Assembly (NCBI RefSeq): GCF_947491715.1
Contig: NZ_CANLKR010000015.1
Span: 1 to 64,000 of the forward strand
Length of the DNA: 64,000 nucleotides
From: an uncultured Shewanella sp.
GTDB lineage: Bacteria > Pseudomonadota > Gammaproteobacteria > Enterobacterales > Shewanellaceae
Reading direction: 5' to 3'
Shown: positions 1 to 8,222 of the stretch, piece after piece
Numbering within the stretch: the stretch's first letter is position 1
Layout of the letters: the number at the start of each line of letters is the position of its first letter
Notes under the pieces: generated by a model
Databases searched by the model: none
Told to the model about the DNA's origin: nothing
What the model saw: the letters and a program-made list of their open reading frames with translations, nothing else
Program-made: the position numbers and the translations under genes

Positions 1-421
1 CGTAGGGTGAAATGGGCGTTGTTGGCGAAGCGTAGCTTTGCGCCCATTGATAGAAAATAGTTCCAGACATTTTCTACATTCTCCAGATCCATGTAGTTTA
101 ACGCGGAGGGTTTACCCGCAGCTGGTGACCTATAGGATGTAGGAAATGTCATTGACGCAGGATGCATATCAATGGCCCATGACAGGCGCCACTCTTTGTT
201 TTGTCTGCTTTTTGGTAATGACCCATGACAGACGTCATTGTTTACGAGATTGGTATAACGCAATGTAGCGTGTTTTGAACCCCGTATAGGTGAGTTTCTG
301 AATTGATCAATTATGGGGAAAATTTATTATAATTAGTATGTTACATATTTAAAGCTTGTGAACTTAATTGAACAGCTTTGGTCTTAACTATGTGAGTTTA
401 ATTCTCTGGATAAGGTGTGTT
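1..421. other. Intergenic region with hairpin and short direct repeats
   Basis: No convincing gene is seen here. A hairpin is formed by AATGGGCG (11-18) and CGCCCATT (41-48), which resembles a REP-like extragenic palindrome. Two 21-bp direct repeats, at 171-191 and 217-237, match at 18 of 21 positions and share the core CCCATGACAG. The last 100 bases are AT-rich and probably hold the promoter of the small exported protein that follows. Confidence 0.5.
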
Positions 422-796
422 ATGAATCGAATTGTTTTGTTTTTCTTACTTATCTTACCTGTGATCATGATGCGTAGTGTTTTTGCTGATAATGATCCCA
501 ATAGAAATGTGGGATCGTGTATTGTTCCTAATTATGCAAAAGTGCTGGGGATCCCAACCAATACTGTAGGCAATAACATCACAGTTGAAGCTTGGAAAGA
601 TTGCTTTACTGATGTAAAACCGGCAGAAAATAAGCATCCCGATGGTGATTTACAAAAACGTAATAAGGCGATTCAGTTTTCTTGTTTAAAGAAATTAGCC
701 CCTAGTTTAACGAATGAAATAGTTGATAAAGTCATGAATACTTGTCGTCCTGAAGGTGATATTGGTATTGGTAATAAACATGGCGATATAGATTGA
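422..796 (+). CDS. Small exported protein of unknown function
   Basis: This encodes a 124-residue protein that I do not recognise. The ATG at 422 is preferred over an upstream in-frame codon because it begins a clean signal peptide (charged MNR, about 16 hydrophobic residues, then a VFA cleavage-like site) and has an AAGG-type ribosome-binding site just before it. The mature part of about 100 residues is polar and contains four cysteines, two near each end, which suggests disulfides in the periplasm. It seems to be a single-gene unit, followed by 240 bp without a gene. The function is unknown, and it may be a lineage-specific protein. Confidence 0.6.
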   Translation: MNRIVLFFLLILPVIMMRSVFADNDPNRNVGSCIVPNYAKVLGIPTNTVGNNITVEAWKDCFTDVKPAENKHPDGDLQKRNKAIQFSCLKKLAPSLTNEIVDKVMNTCRPEGDIGIGNKHGDID

Positions 797-1032
797 TGTT
801 TCTCTTTACTTATAAGAAAAATTTTTATTCTTAGATTCAGTTGCTAAGCAGAGTCGTTTAAATCATGTGTATCAAGAGTTACTTTATCAAAATAGACAAA
901 CTATCAGAATCTATCTTCAATTTTAAAGGGGCGCTGTGAAAGAGGAAGTATTTAATACAGCATCACCTAATGAGTATTGCTATAACTACTATATAAAAAC
1001 TCAGTCAAAACTCAGCAATAGTGATTCAATAC

Positions 1033-2247
1033 ATGAAATTTCCTCAGCTTGGACCTGCTTGCCTTGTCACTGCCGCCTTTATTGGCCCTGGCACAGTGAT
1101 CACGGCTTCTCTTGCTGGAGCGGATTATGGTTTTTCATTGCTATGGGCTTTACTTTTTTCAATGGTGGTAACGATAAGCTTGCAAGAGATGGCTGCTCGT
1201 TTAGGTATAGTGACTCAAAAAGGATTAGCAGAAAATATTCGAGAAGCTTGTAGTAGCCGAGTATTAAAAGTAGCAATTGGAAGTCTCATTATGATTGCGA
1301 TTGTCATTGGTAATGGTGCATATCAAAGTGGCAATATTCTAGGAGCGAGTTTGGGATTATCTCATTTATTTTCTGATGGTTATCTTTATTCTCAGATTTC
1401 AATCTGGCCACTACTCATCAGTCTTATCGCTTTTATCATATTGTTTAAGGGGAATTATCAATTCATCGAGCGTAGTTTGATGTGCTTAGTTGGATTAATG
1501 AGTATGGCTTTTTTAGTGACATTTATTTTGACAAAACCGGAATTAAAACTATTTTTTAGTGGGTTACTTATACCGAGAATTCCTGCTGGTGCGAGTTTAA
1601 CGATAATTGCATTGATTGGTACCAGTGTGGTGCCATACAGCTTATTTCTACATTCATCAATAGTCAGTAAAAAGTGGCATAAGAGTGATGATTTACTCTT
1701 GGCTAGAAAAGATATTTTTGTTTCAATTCCATTAGGAGGGTTGATTTCTATCGCGATTGTCTCTACGGCTGCGATGGCTTTTTTTGGTAAAGGTATTGCT
1801 ATTATTAATGCTGCTGATTTAGCGCCGAGTTTGACACCCATTATGGGGGAGTATTCAAGCGTCTTTATTGCCATTGGACTCGTCACAGCTGGCCTTTCCT
1901 CAGCGCTCACAGCGCCTCTTGCAGCGGCATTCGCATTGAGTGAAATATTGAATTTAAGCCGTGATTTACACTCAATATCATTTAAAGTTATTTGGGGCGG
2001 AATTATATTGATTGGCGCACTTATCTCGAGTGCGGATTATGAACCGATCAGGGTGATTTTCCTTGCGCAGATTGCCAATGGCATTTTATTGCCTTTGGTG
2101 ACGTTATTTCTCTTGTGGATAATGAATACAGAAAAATTAGGCGCATATAAAAATGGCTGGTTTGGGAATATTTCAGCCGTAATTATTTTTTGTGTCACCT
2201 TAGTATTAAGTGCACGCAGCCTCTTTATCGTGTTTGATAAGATGTAA
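1033..2247 (+). CDS. Nramp-family transporter with non-canonical metal site
   Basis: This is a 404-residue, strongly hydrophobic protein with about eleven membrane segments and the general order of Nramp (MntH) divalent-metal/proton symporters. The first segment reads FIGPGTVITASLAGADYG, where classical members carry DPGN. The sixth segment reads VVPYSLFLHSS, where classical members carry MPH followed by N. The residues that bind manganese or iron in canonical Nramp are therefore replaced (Asp by Gly, Asn by Thr, Met by Val, His by Tyr), although the fold signature LFLHSS remains. Substrate is thus uncertain. The start is unclear: ATG 1033 fits the family N-terminus but has no good ribosome-binding site, while a strong AAAGGGG site at 925-931 serves a GTG at 936 in another frame. 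Confidence 0.75.
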   Translation: MKFPQLGPACLVTAAFIGPGTVITASLAGADYGFSLLWALLFSMVVTISLQEMAARLGIVTQKGLAENIREACSSRVLKVAIGSLIMIAIVIGNGAYQSGNILGASLGLSHLFSDGYLYSQISIWPLLISLIAFIILFKGNYQFIERSLMCLVGLMSMAFLVTFILTKPELKLFFSGLLIPRIPAGASLTIIALIGTSVVPYSLFLHSSIVSKKWHKSDDLLLARKDIFVSIPLGGLISIAIVSTAAMAFFGKGIAIINAADLAPSLTPIMGEYSSVFIAIGLVTAGLSSALTAPLAAAFALSEILNLSRDLHSISFKVIWGGIILIGALISSADYEPIRVIFLAQIANGILLPLVTLFLLWIMNTEKLGAYKNGWFGNISAVIIFCVTLVLSARSLFIVFDKM

Positions 2248-2440
2248 GTTATGTGAATTGATGTATGGGCAAATTAATGGTTCATCTTAGTTTATATTTT
2301 AAAATATGAACATCATCGAAGAGATCTTGTATTAGCATTGAGATATAATAAATCTCTAATTGGCAAATCGATTGAGTATTTTTATTTAAACTCGATCATA
2401 AGCTAGTATTGATTAATTATGAGTAACATAGGAAGTATTT

Positions 2441-2773
2441 ATGATATATTTATTCAAATTAACGATGATAGTTTTATTACTATTATCTTCTAATGTTTAT
2501 GCAGTAGGCTGGAGCAGTTATGGAAAAATAACAGAGTTTAATCAACAACCTCCTGGTCAAGCTGATATTATATTAACTGTAGATGTTGCCAGTAATCCAA
2601 CGACTTGTGGTGTTAAGAATAAGTTTTTAATTGATGTTGAGACGAAAAAAGATGAGAGACTATATAGTTTGCTTTTGGCAGCATTTATGTCAGGAAAAGA
2701 AGTAAAACTTTTTATCGAAGATGGTTGCCCTGTTTGGAATATGCCAAAAATAACAGGTGCGTATGTAAGATAG
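2441..2773 (+). CDS. Small exported cysteine-pair protein
   Basis: This encodes a 110-residue protein with an AGGAAG ribosome-binding site and a signal peptide ending near VYA. The mature part is about 88 residues with two cysteines, one in the middle and one near the C-terminus. The layout (aromatic and glycine start, beta-strand ending in a cysteine, a helix with LLLAAFMSGK, a strand KLFIEDGC, then a final strand) resembles the protein at 59495-59845, so both may belong to one small periplasmic family. No function is known to me. It stands alone between the Nramp-like transporter and thpR, which is on the other strand. Confidence 0.6.
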   Translation: MIYLFKLTMIVLLLLSSNVYAVGWSSYGKITEFNQQPPGQADIILTVDVASNPTTCGVKNKFLIDVETKKDERLYSLLLAAFMSGKEVKLFIEDGCPVWNMPKITGAYVR

Positions 2774-2886
2774 ATATCATTTTTTAGGTAATCATGGTTT
2801 TAATTTATTTGGATGCAAAACTCGCTTTTTTCTGCTTTACTTTTTATTTGTCAGATCATGTAACAACCCTGTTTGGCTTTATTTAC

Positions 2887-3417
2887 TCAAAGCACCCAAC
2901 TTTCAATAATAGGGTATTCGACACTATTTTTGCCGGGAAAAGATTCAAACAGGTGCAATTGCTTGGGGCTGAGTATGAGTGGTTGATAACGGATATGTTT
3001 AATGAGTGTTTCTATTTCCGGTTTAGCTTTTCGGCAGAGCGTAATATGAGGTGTGTAAGGGTATTCACTCTGGTGTAGGTTTAACTTTTTTGCCATTAAT
3101 TGTGCGTGATTGGCGAGTTGCAGCAAGTTTGTGTCATTAGCGGACCCTTTTAAACAGACTATTTTAGGTTTCTTCCAATATGTGAGTTCATTTAACGTGA
3201 CTTGGAATGTGGTTTTTGTAATCAGACTAACGTGTTGATTGAGTTGGAAGAGATGATGTGTGCTTATACGGCCTAAAAAAGCTAAGGTCATATGTAAATT
3301 GGCCTTGGGGACTAATCTGACATTATCCGGTAATTTGCTCTGTATAAGAGCGATTTTTTGAGTTTGTTGTGCGGTTAGCGAAAACCCAAGAAAGATGCGT
3401 TTGTTGTTTAGCGGCAT
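2887..3417 (-). CDS. thpR: RNA 2',3'-cyclic phosphodiesterase (2H family)
   Basis: This 176-residue cytoplasmic protein is of the LigT/ThpR type. The family opens 2',3'-cyclic phosphates on RNA ends and can join tRNA halves in vitro. The two catalytic HxTx motifs are visible: HMTL near residue 42 and HITL near residue 124, each followed by family-like hydrophobic strands. The start region NNKRIFLGFSL matches the usual RLFIAL opening of the family. Length is normal for the family (about 175-190). It appears monocistronic, with the TonB receptor gene lying upstream on the same strand but more than 260 bp away. Confidence 0.88.
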   Translation of the reverse strand: MPLNNKRIFLGFSLTAQQTQKIALIQSKLPDNVRLVPKANLHMTLAFLGRISTHHLFQLNQHVSLITKTTFQVTLNELTYWKKPKIVCLKGSANDTNLLQLANHAQLMAKKLNLHQSEYPYTPHITLCRKAKPEIETLIKHIRYQPLILSPKQLHLFESFPGKNSVEYPIIESWVL

Positions 3418-3630
3418 GGCTTTTCTTTATATGGTGATAAATCATATCATCATTATACGTGTTGTTAATGAATATAATCTTGTTTTTTGGCTGTAAAGGT
3501 GACTGTTTTCCTTGCTTATATATTTAATGTAAGTTGTCGGACCGTCTGTGTATTATCACAATACATGGAATCTAACATAATCAAGACATAACATTATATT
3601 TGAACTATACCTATTTAAATTAAAGTCTAA

Positions 3631-3667
3631 ATCATTTGCCAATAAACAGTGTTTTTTGGCAAATGAT
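3631..3667. repeat. 12-bp inverted repeat behind the TonB receptor gene
   Basis: ATCATTTGCCAA (3631-3642) and TTGGCAAATGAT (3656-3667) form a perfect 12-bp stem with a 13-nt loop, 17 bp beyond the receptor stop codon. It could end receptor transcription, but there is no T tract on that strand, so it may only stabilise the 3' end of the message. Confidence 0.5.
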
Positions 3668-3683
3668 CCATTGTGAAACAAGG

Positions 3684-5678
3684 TTAAAAAGTATAATCGA
3701 CTTTAACCCACGCCGTGCGACCAGGTTCATTCACTTGAAACATAGGTTCGCTGCCCGGTGCATCATTACTGGCTCCTGAGCGGCTAATATGCTCAGCATA
3801 AGTGGAATTAAAAAGGTTCTCAATCCCCAAGCTAATCAGCAAACCTAAATCATGACGCCAGCTGGCATTGAGCGCAACAGTGTTAAAAGCGCTGCTCTTG
3901 CTTAAATCTTGTCCTGCAATATTACCTTCACCTAATGTGACGCGGTTTTGGGCTGCAACCACTCGCCATAATGTGCCAACTGCCCATGCTTGGTATTCAT
4001 AATTCAATGCAAACTTTGCCTCTAGTGGGGATATTTGTCCAAGGGGCGTATGTTCTGTGTCATTTCGGCCATGACTGTAGCTGAGGCTGCTTTGGGTTGA
4101 CCAATGTGCCGATAGCGGTACATTGAGTTCCAATTCACCACCCCATATAGTGGCGTCAATGTTGTAAGCTGTTGTTTTATCTGTGTTGCTGTTAATCAGT
4201 ATATAGTCTTTAACTTGGCTATAAAATAATGATGTTGAGACGATTATTTCATCTTGGTAAATCCAACCTATATCAATTTGGGTGTTTTTTTCTGGTTTTA
4301 AGTTGAACGCTTTTTGGGAGAGATCACCTGAGTCGGCTTTCATCAATTCCCAATAGTCAGGCATTCTTTGGGCATGAGCTAGACCTATATAATACTGATC
4401 TTGCTGTATTGGAAGCTCATAGCGAAGGTAACCGCTGCTGAGTTCATCGGTTCGCTTGCCCGTTTGCCCGATAAACAGTTCAGTATTCCAATGATCAAAC
4501 CGTAAACCTGAGACGATATTACCATTTTCTAATGCATAGGTGAGTTCACTAAATAAGGCACTATTTTTATACTCTAAATTGTCTCTAAAGGGCTTTGCGA
4601 GTAGATCATTGAGTCCATTGTCTTGGGTTTTATCTAGGTATCGACCCTTATGTTGACTTTGCATGTGATCCATACCTAGCGTAAGGGAGAGATCGTCACT
4701 TGGAATGAGATCGAACCAAATATGTCCTCCGGCGGTATTGCGCCTGACATTGGCTCCAGCATTCACACCAAGGTCAAATTGGTCCATGATGTGATTGTTA
4801 TGATTACTGTAGGCTTGCATTTCTATTTTATCTAACAAGGGATGATCAAAATCTACTTGAGCGAGCAAACTCACATTTTCATTTTTAATTTCGCGTGCTC
4901 GATTGGAGCGATCAGCATACTCTGCATTACCATTAGAGTACCCATAAGCAAGTTCAATAACGCTGTCTTGCGTCGGTGTCCAGCCCATAGCAATACTGGC
5001 ATTGTGGCGATCGTAGCTTGATTGTACTCTATTGCCGCTGCCATCTTTGTAATCATTACTACTGGATTGATTGGCATCGATATCAATATAACCTTGTGTG
5101 TTGCCGCCTTTTAGGGCTCCAACATAATCACGACGATTAAAGCTGCCAAAGGTGGTGCTGAGGCGGCCTTCCAAATCAGTGTCAGTGAAACTATGACGAT
5201 CTTTTTCAAATAAAACCGTCCCTGCGGATCCCACTGGACCATATTTAACGGTTTGTGGCCCTTTGATGACAGTAATACTGGAGTAGGTTTCAGGATAGAT
5301 ATAAGCCGTAGGCGGATCCATTCTCCCTCCGCATGTGCCGTATACATGTTGGTTATCATCAACGATACTGACACGCGATCCTCCCATACCTCGTAACGTA
5401 GGATCGCCACCAGCTCCTCCTTTACGGCCCACATTGAATCCTGAAATGGTTTTGAGATAGCCCGCACCATCATAAGCAGGCAGTGGAAGCCTAGGCTTTT
5501 TGGGATCAGTACTGATTTTGACAGGCTCAAGCATGGGGTCGCTGGTGATCACCAGATGTTCATCAATTTCCACAGTATCAGTGTTAATGATTTCTGTATG
5601 AGCGAAAGCGAAATGTTGAGGCGCTAAACTCAGACTCAAAGCGATAGCGGCATAAAATGAAAAATGCGGGGAGGTCAT
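3684..5678 (-). CDS. TonB-dependent outer-membrane receptor, OprC/NosA copper type
   Basis: This 664-residue protein has a signal peptide (cleavage near FAFA), a plug domain at roughly residues 50-170 and a 22-strand-type barrel ending in the aromatic VDYTF typical of outer-membrane proteins. The plug contains GGDPTLRGMGGSR and the segment CGGRMDPPTAY. The latter corresponds to the copper receptor OprC of Pseudomonas, where a CxxxM motif takes part in copper binding. The protein therefore probably moves copper across the outer membrane using TonB energy. The nosA/oprC family is the best match, and specificity is inferred from these motifs only. It is transcribed away from the peptidase gene, with about 590 bp of shared upstream region. 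Confidence 0.85.
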   Translation of the reverse strand: MTSPHFSFYAAIALSLSLAPQHFAFAHTEIINTDTVEIDEHLVITSDPMLEPVKISTDPKKPRLPLPAYDGAGYLKTISGFNVGRKGGAGGDPTLRGMGGSRVSIVDDNQHVYGTCGGRMDPPTAYIYPETYSSITVIKGPQTVKYGPVGSAGTVLFEKDRHSFTDTDLEGRLSTTFGSFNRRDYVGALKGGNTQGYIDIDANQSSSNDYKDGSGNRVQSSYDRHNASIAMGWTPTQDSVIELAYGYSNGNAEYADRSNRAREIKNENVSLLAQVDFDHPLLDKIEMQAYSNHNNHIMDQFDLGVNAGANVRRNTAGGHIWFDLIPSDDLSLTLGMDHMQSQHKGRYLDKTQDNGLNDLLAKPFRDNLEYKNSALFSELTYALENGNIVSGLRFDHWNTELFIGQTGKRTDELSSGYLRYELPIQQDQYYIGLAHAQRMPDYWELMKADSGDLSQKAFNLKPEKNTQIDIGWIYQDEIIVSTSLFYSQVKDYILINSNTDKTTAYNIDATIWGGELELNVPLSAHWSTQSSLSYSHGRNDTEHTPLGQISPLEAKFALNYEYQAWAVGTLWRVVAAQNRVTLGEGNIAGQDLSKSSAFNTVALNASWRHDLGLLISLGIENLFNSTYAEHISRSGASNDAPGSEPMFQVNEPGRTAWVKVDYTF

Positions 5679-5898
5679 GGTAACTCTATTTGATTATTCT
5701 GTTTGGTCATTGAGGCGGGCATTGTCAATAAACAATCTATCAGGTCAAACATAAAGTGATTGATTGCGACAATGGGTCACACATGGTGGCGATCTTTGTC
5801 ACAAAATGACTTTTGTCTCATATAGCTATTGATCGATAGTCCTGATGGTTGATCTGTAATGAGCACCTTGAAATAAAGTGAATACTTCTGAAAATAAT

Positions 5899-5920
5899 TA
5901 ATTTAGAGTAAACTAAATTA
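5899..5920. promoter_or_regulatory. Perfect inverted repeat, operator candidate
   Basis: TAATTTAG and CTAAATTA are exact inverted copies separated by AGTAAA. The position in the divergent region between the copper-receptor and peptidase genes suits a dimeric regulator, but the regulator is unknown. It does not match a Fur box. Confidence 0.4.
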
Positions 5921-6149
5921 GTGTTATCGAATTGTTATTGCCTATAATGTGAAGGGCGATATGTTGACGGGTTTATCGTCAATAAATGCATTATAAAAAA
6001 ATCCTGAACTCAGTTTATGTCATACAGAGGGATATCATTATTTTGCTTTTATCTGTGTTGAGACTTCGCGTTGTCGCCTGTATGTGTGGTGGAAATCCCC
6101 GCTTTGATATCGAATAAAAGTGCGATACCTGTATGATTAAAAGTGATTG

Positions 6150-6170
6150 AAATAATTAAATTAATTATTT
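6150..6170. promoter_or_regulatory. 21-bp AT palindrome upstream of the peptidase gene
   Basis: AAATAATTAA and TTAATTATTT are exact inverted copies around one central base, 100 bp before the peptidase start codon. It could be an operator or a site of easily melted DNA. Confidence 0.4.
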
Positions 6171-6270
6171 TAAAGACTGATTAAACATTGCTTCAAGTTT
6201 AACTGACACTGAACATTCTGAGTTCAGGCTAAAAGGATGTTTCAACAATAACATTAAAAGGAAAATAACA

Positions 6271-8103
6271 ATGAAGCGCGTTTTTACTACTGCACTACTG
6301 GTTTTTTCGGGGGCAATGCTGGCATCAAAGGCTTATGCGAATGATTTATGGATCACAACTGATGCTGATTCACTTAAGCTTTTGAAGCGAGTGAATGCAA
6401 ATGTATTAGTTCCTAGCAGTCCGAATAATTTACAACATAAAATGGTTGCTAAAATTTCAGAAAAAGAAGTACTGACGTTAAGCGAATTGATGCATGAGGA
6501 GCATCAACGCTGTGGAGGGTTCACCGTTCATGATTCTGAAGCCGAAGCCTATGCGGTGAGTCAACTTCCTGTGCATTTGTTGGCGTTTAATCCACCACCA
6601 ATTAATCAAGCTGATAAAGTGAATGCAGCGTTGCCGCTACTTTCAAGTGCGAGTTTACTGGCTTCTATCAGTACGCTATCGGCTTTTGACAATCGTTATT
6701 ATAATTCCACTCAAGGTGTGAGTGCAGCGCAGTGGATAGGTGATACTTGGAGCCAACTGAGTAGTGGCGAAAGCTGGGCGAGTATGAGCTATTATCCTCA
6801 TGCTGCTTGGTCTCAAGACTCAGTCATATTAACCTTAACAGGGAGCGAAGCCCCTGATGATATTATTGTCATCGGTGGGCACTTAGACTCTATCAGTAAT
6901 TCAGGTTCGGGGAATAATATGCAGGCTCCTGGGGCCGATGATAATGCCTCTGGTATTGCAACGATAACGGAAGTGATCCGTGTTTTCATGTCGCAAGGTA
7001 TCCAGCCTAAACGGACTATTAAGTTTATGGGCTATGCTGCTGAAGAAGTGGGGCTTAGAGGCAGTGGTGAAATTGCCAGTCAGGCTTCAACCGATAACGA
7101 TAATATCATCGCTGTAATGCAGCTCGATATGACAGGGTATATTGGCAGTACAGAAGATATTATCTTTATGGATGATTATACCGACTCTGGACTCAACAGT
7201 TATTTAATGAGCTTAGTCGATACTTATTTGACGGGTGTGAGTTATGGGACTGACAGTTGTGGATATGGTTGTTCTGATCATGCTTCATGGCACAATTTAG
7301 GTTATCCGGCCAGTATGCCCTTTGAAGCGCGAATGAATCAGTATAATCGCTCTATTCATACGATTAATGATACCGAAGATAAACTCGATGCAACGGGTAA
7401 CCATGAACTAAATTTTGCCAAACTCGCCATGGCGTTTGCCATTGAGTTGGGATTTAATACCGAGGCGGGTAATGATGACAGTATTCCTTTGGTTAACGAT
7501 GTGCCTGTGACCAATTTATCGGGTGCTAAGAGCAGTGAAGCTTATTATGTGTTATCGGTGCCTGCTCAAGCTAGTAGTGTGACGATTGCCACTTCAGGTG
7601 GAACAGGCGACGCTGACTTGTATGTAAAATTAGGTGCTAGACCGACTACCAATGATTATGATTGTCGTCCTTATATTGGGGGGAATGATGAAAGCTGCCA
7701 ATTCACTCCTAATGATGCTGGGGATTATTATGTCATGGTGCGTGGTTATGCCAGCTATGCAGGGATGACATTGTTAGGTTCTTTTTCTGAAGGTAATGGC
7801 GGAGGAGACAGTGGTCATTGGCTGGGACAATCGGCGACTAGGGGGAACTGGCTGCAATATGAAGTTACCGTACCCAGTGGAATGCAATCTTTGATTGTCT
7901 CAACAACAGGTGGTTCTGGGGATGCAGATTTATACGTTAGGCAAGCGGGGCAGCCAACACTATCGAGTTATGATTGTCGTCCTTTTAAGAATGGGAATGA
8001 AGAAACCTGTACCTTGAGTACGCCTGTTGCTGGAACATGGTATATTGGCGCATATGCTTACAGCAATTTTGCTGATCTTGATGTGAGTTGGAAGGCGCAA
8101 TAA
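6271..8103 (+). CDS. Secreted M28 aminopeptidase with two PPC domains
   Basis: This 610-residue exported zinc aminopeptidase resembles the Vibrio leucine aminopeptidases. It has a signal peptide (cleavage near AYA) and a propeptide of about 120 residues. The M28 catalytic domain spans roughly residues 140-400 and its metal and catalytic residues are visible: His in GGHLDS, Asp in ADDNASG, Glu-Glu in AAEEVG, Asp in QLDMTG and His in SIHTIND. A CGYGC disulfide-type segment is also as in the Vibrio enzymes. Two pre-peptidase C-terminal (PPC) domains follow, near 420-510 and 520-608, each with GDADLYV and YDCRP motifs. Such domains are usually removed during maturation. It probably releases amino acids from peptides outside the cell. 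The gene ends at a strong bidirectional terminator shared with putA. Confidence 0.9.
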   Translation: MKRVFTTALLVFSGAMLASKAYANDLWITTDADSLKLLKRVNANVLVPSSPNNLQHKMVAKISEKEVLTLSELMHEEHQRCGGFTVHDSEAEAYAVSQLPVHLLAFNPPPINQADKVNAALPLLSSASLLASISTLSAFDNRYYNSTQGVSAAQWIGDTWSQLSSGESWASMSYYPHAAWSQDSVILTLTGSEAPDDIIVIGGHLDSISNSGSGNNMQAPGADDNASGIATITEVIRVFMSQGIQPKRTIKFMGYAAEEVGLRGSGEIASQASTDNDNIIAVMQLDMTGYIGSTEDIIFMDDYTDSGLNSYLMSLVDTYLTGVSYGTDSCGYGCSDHASWHNLGYPASMPFEARMNQYNRSIHTINDTEDKLDATGNHELNFAKLAMAFAIELGFNTEAGNDDSIPLVNDVPVTNLSGAKSSEAYYVLSVPAQASSVTIATSGGTGDADLYVKLGARPTTNDYDCRPYIGGNDESCQFTPNDAGDYYVMVRGYASYAGMTLLGSFSEGNGGGDSGHWLGQSATRGNWLQYEVTVPSGMQSLIVSTTGGSGDADLYVRQAGQPTLSSYDCRPFKNGNEETCTLSTPVAGTWYIGAYAYSNFADLDVSWKAQ

Positions 8104-8163
8104 GTTGATAGTTTACGCTAGCTGTTAACTTAATGCTTCTGCTCGAAAAAGGATCGGTATAGT

Positions 8164-8197
8164 AAAATAAAACCCACTTGTTGGTGGGTTTTATTTT
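8164..8197. terminator. Bidirectional terminator between peptidase gene and putA
   Basis: A perfect 14-bp stem (8164-8177 with 8184-8197) has a 6-nt loop. The stem starts with AAAATAAAA and ends in TTTTATTTT, so both strands give a hairpin followed by a T-rich tract. It serves the two convergent genes. Confidence 0.9.
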
Positions 8198-8222
8198 TAC
8201 CTTGCAATAAAAGTGAGAAGGG

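Larger units (their letters stand above)
5679..6270. other. Divergent intergenic region with two AT-rich palindromes
   Basis: No gene is seen in these 592 bp between the receptor and peptidase genes. They contain two exact inverted repeats (listed separately at 5899-5920 and 6150-6170). The AAAAGGA at 6257-6263 is the ribosome-binding site of the peptidase gene. Confidence 0.6.

Noticed and set aside
936..1253. 105-codon plus-strand frame before and inside the Nramp-like gene
   Set aside because: It overlaps the transporter in another frame and has no protein-like pattern beyond the first residues. Only its ribosome-binding site is of interest and is noted as a finding.
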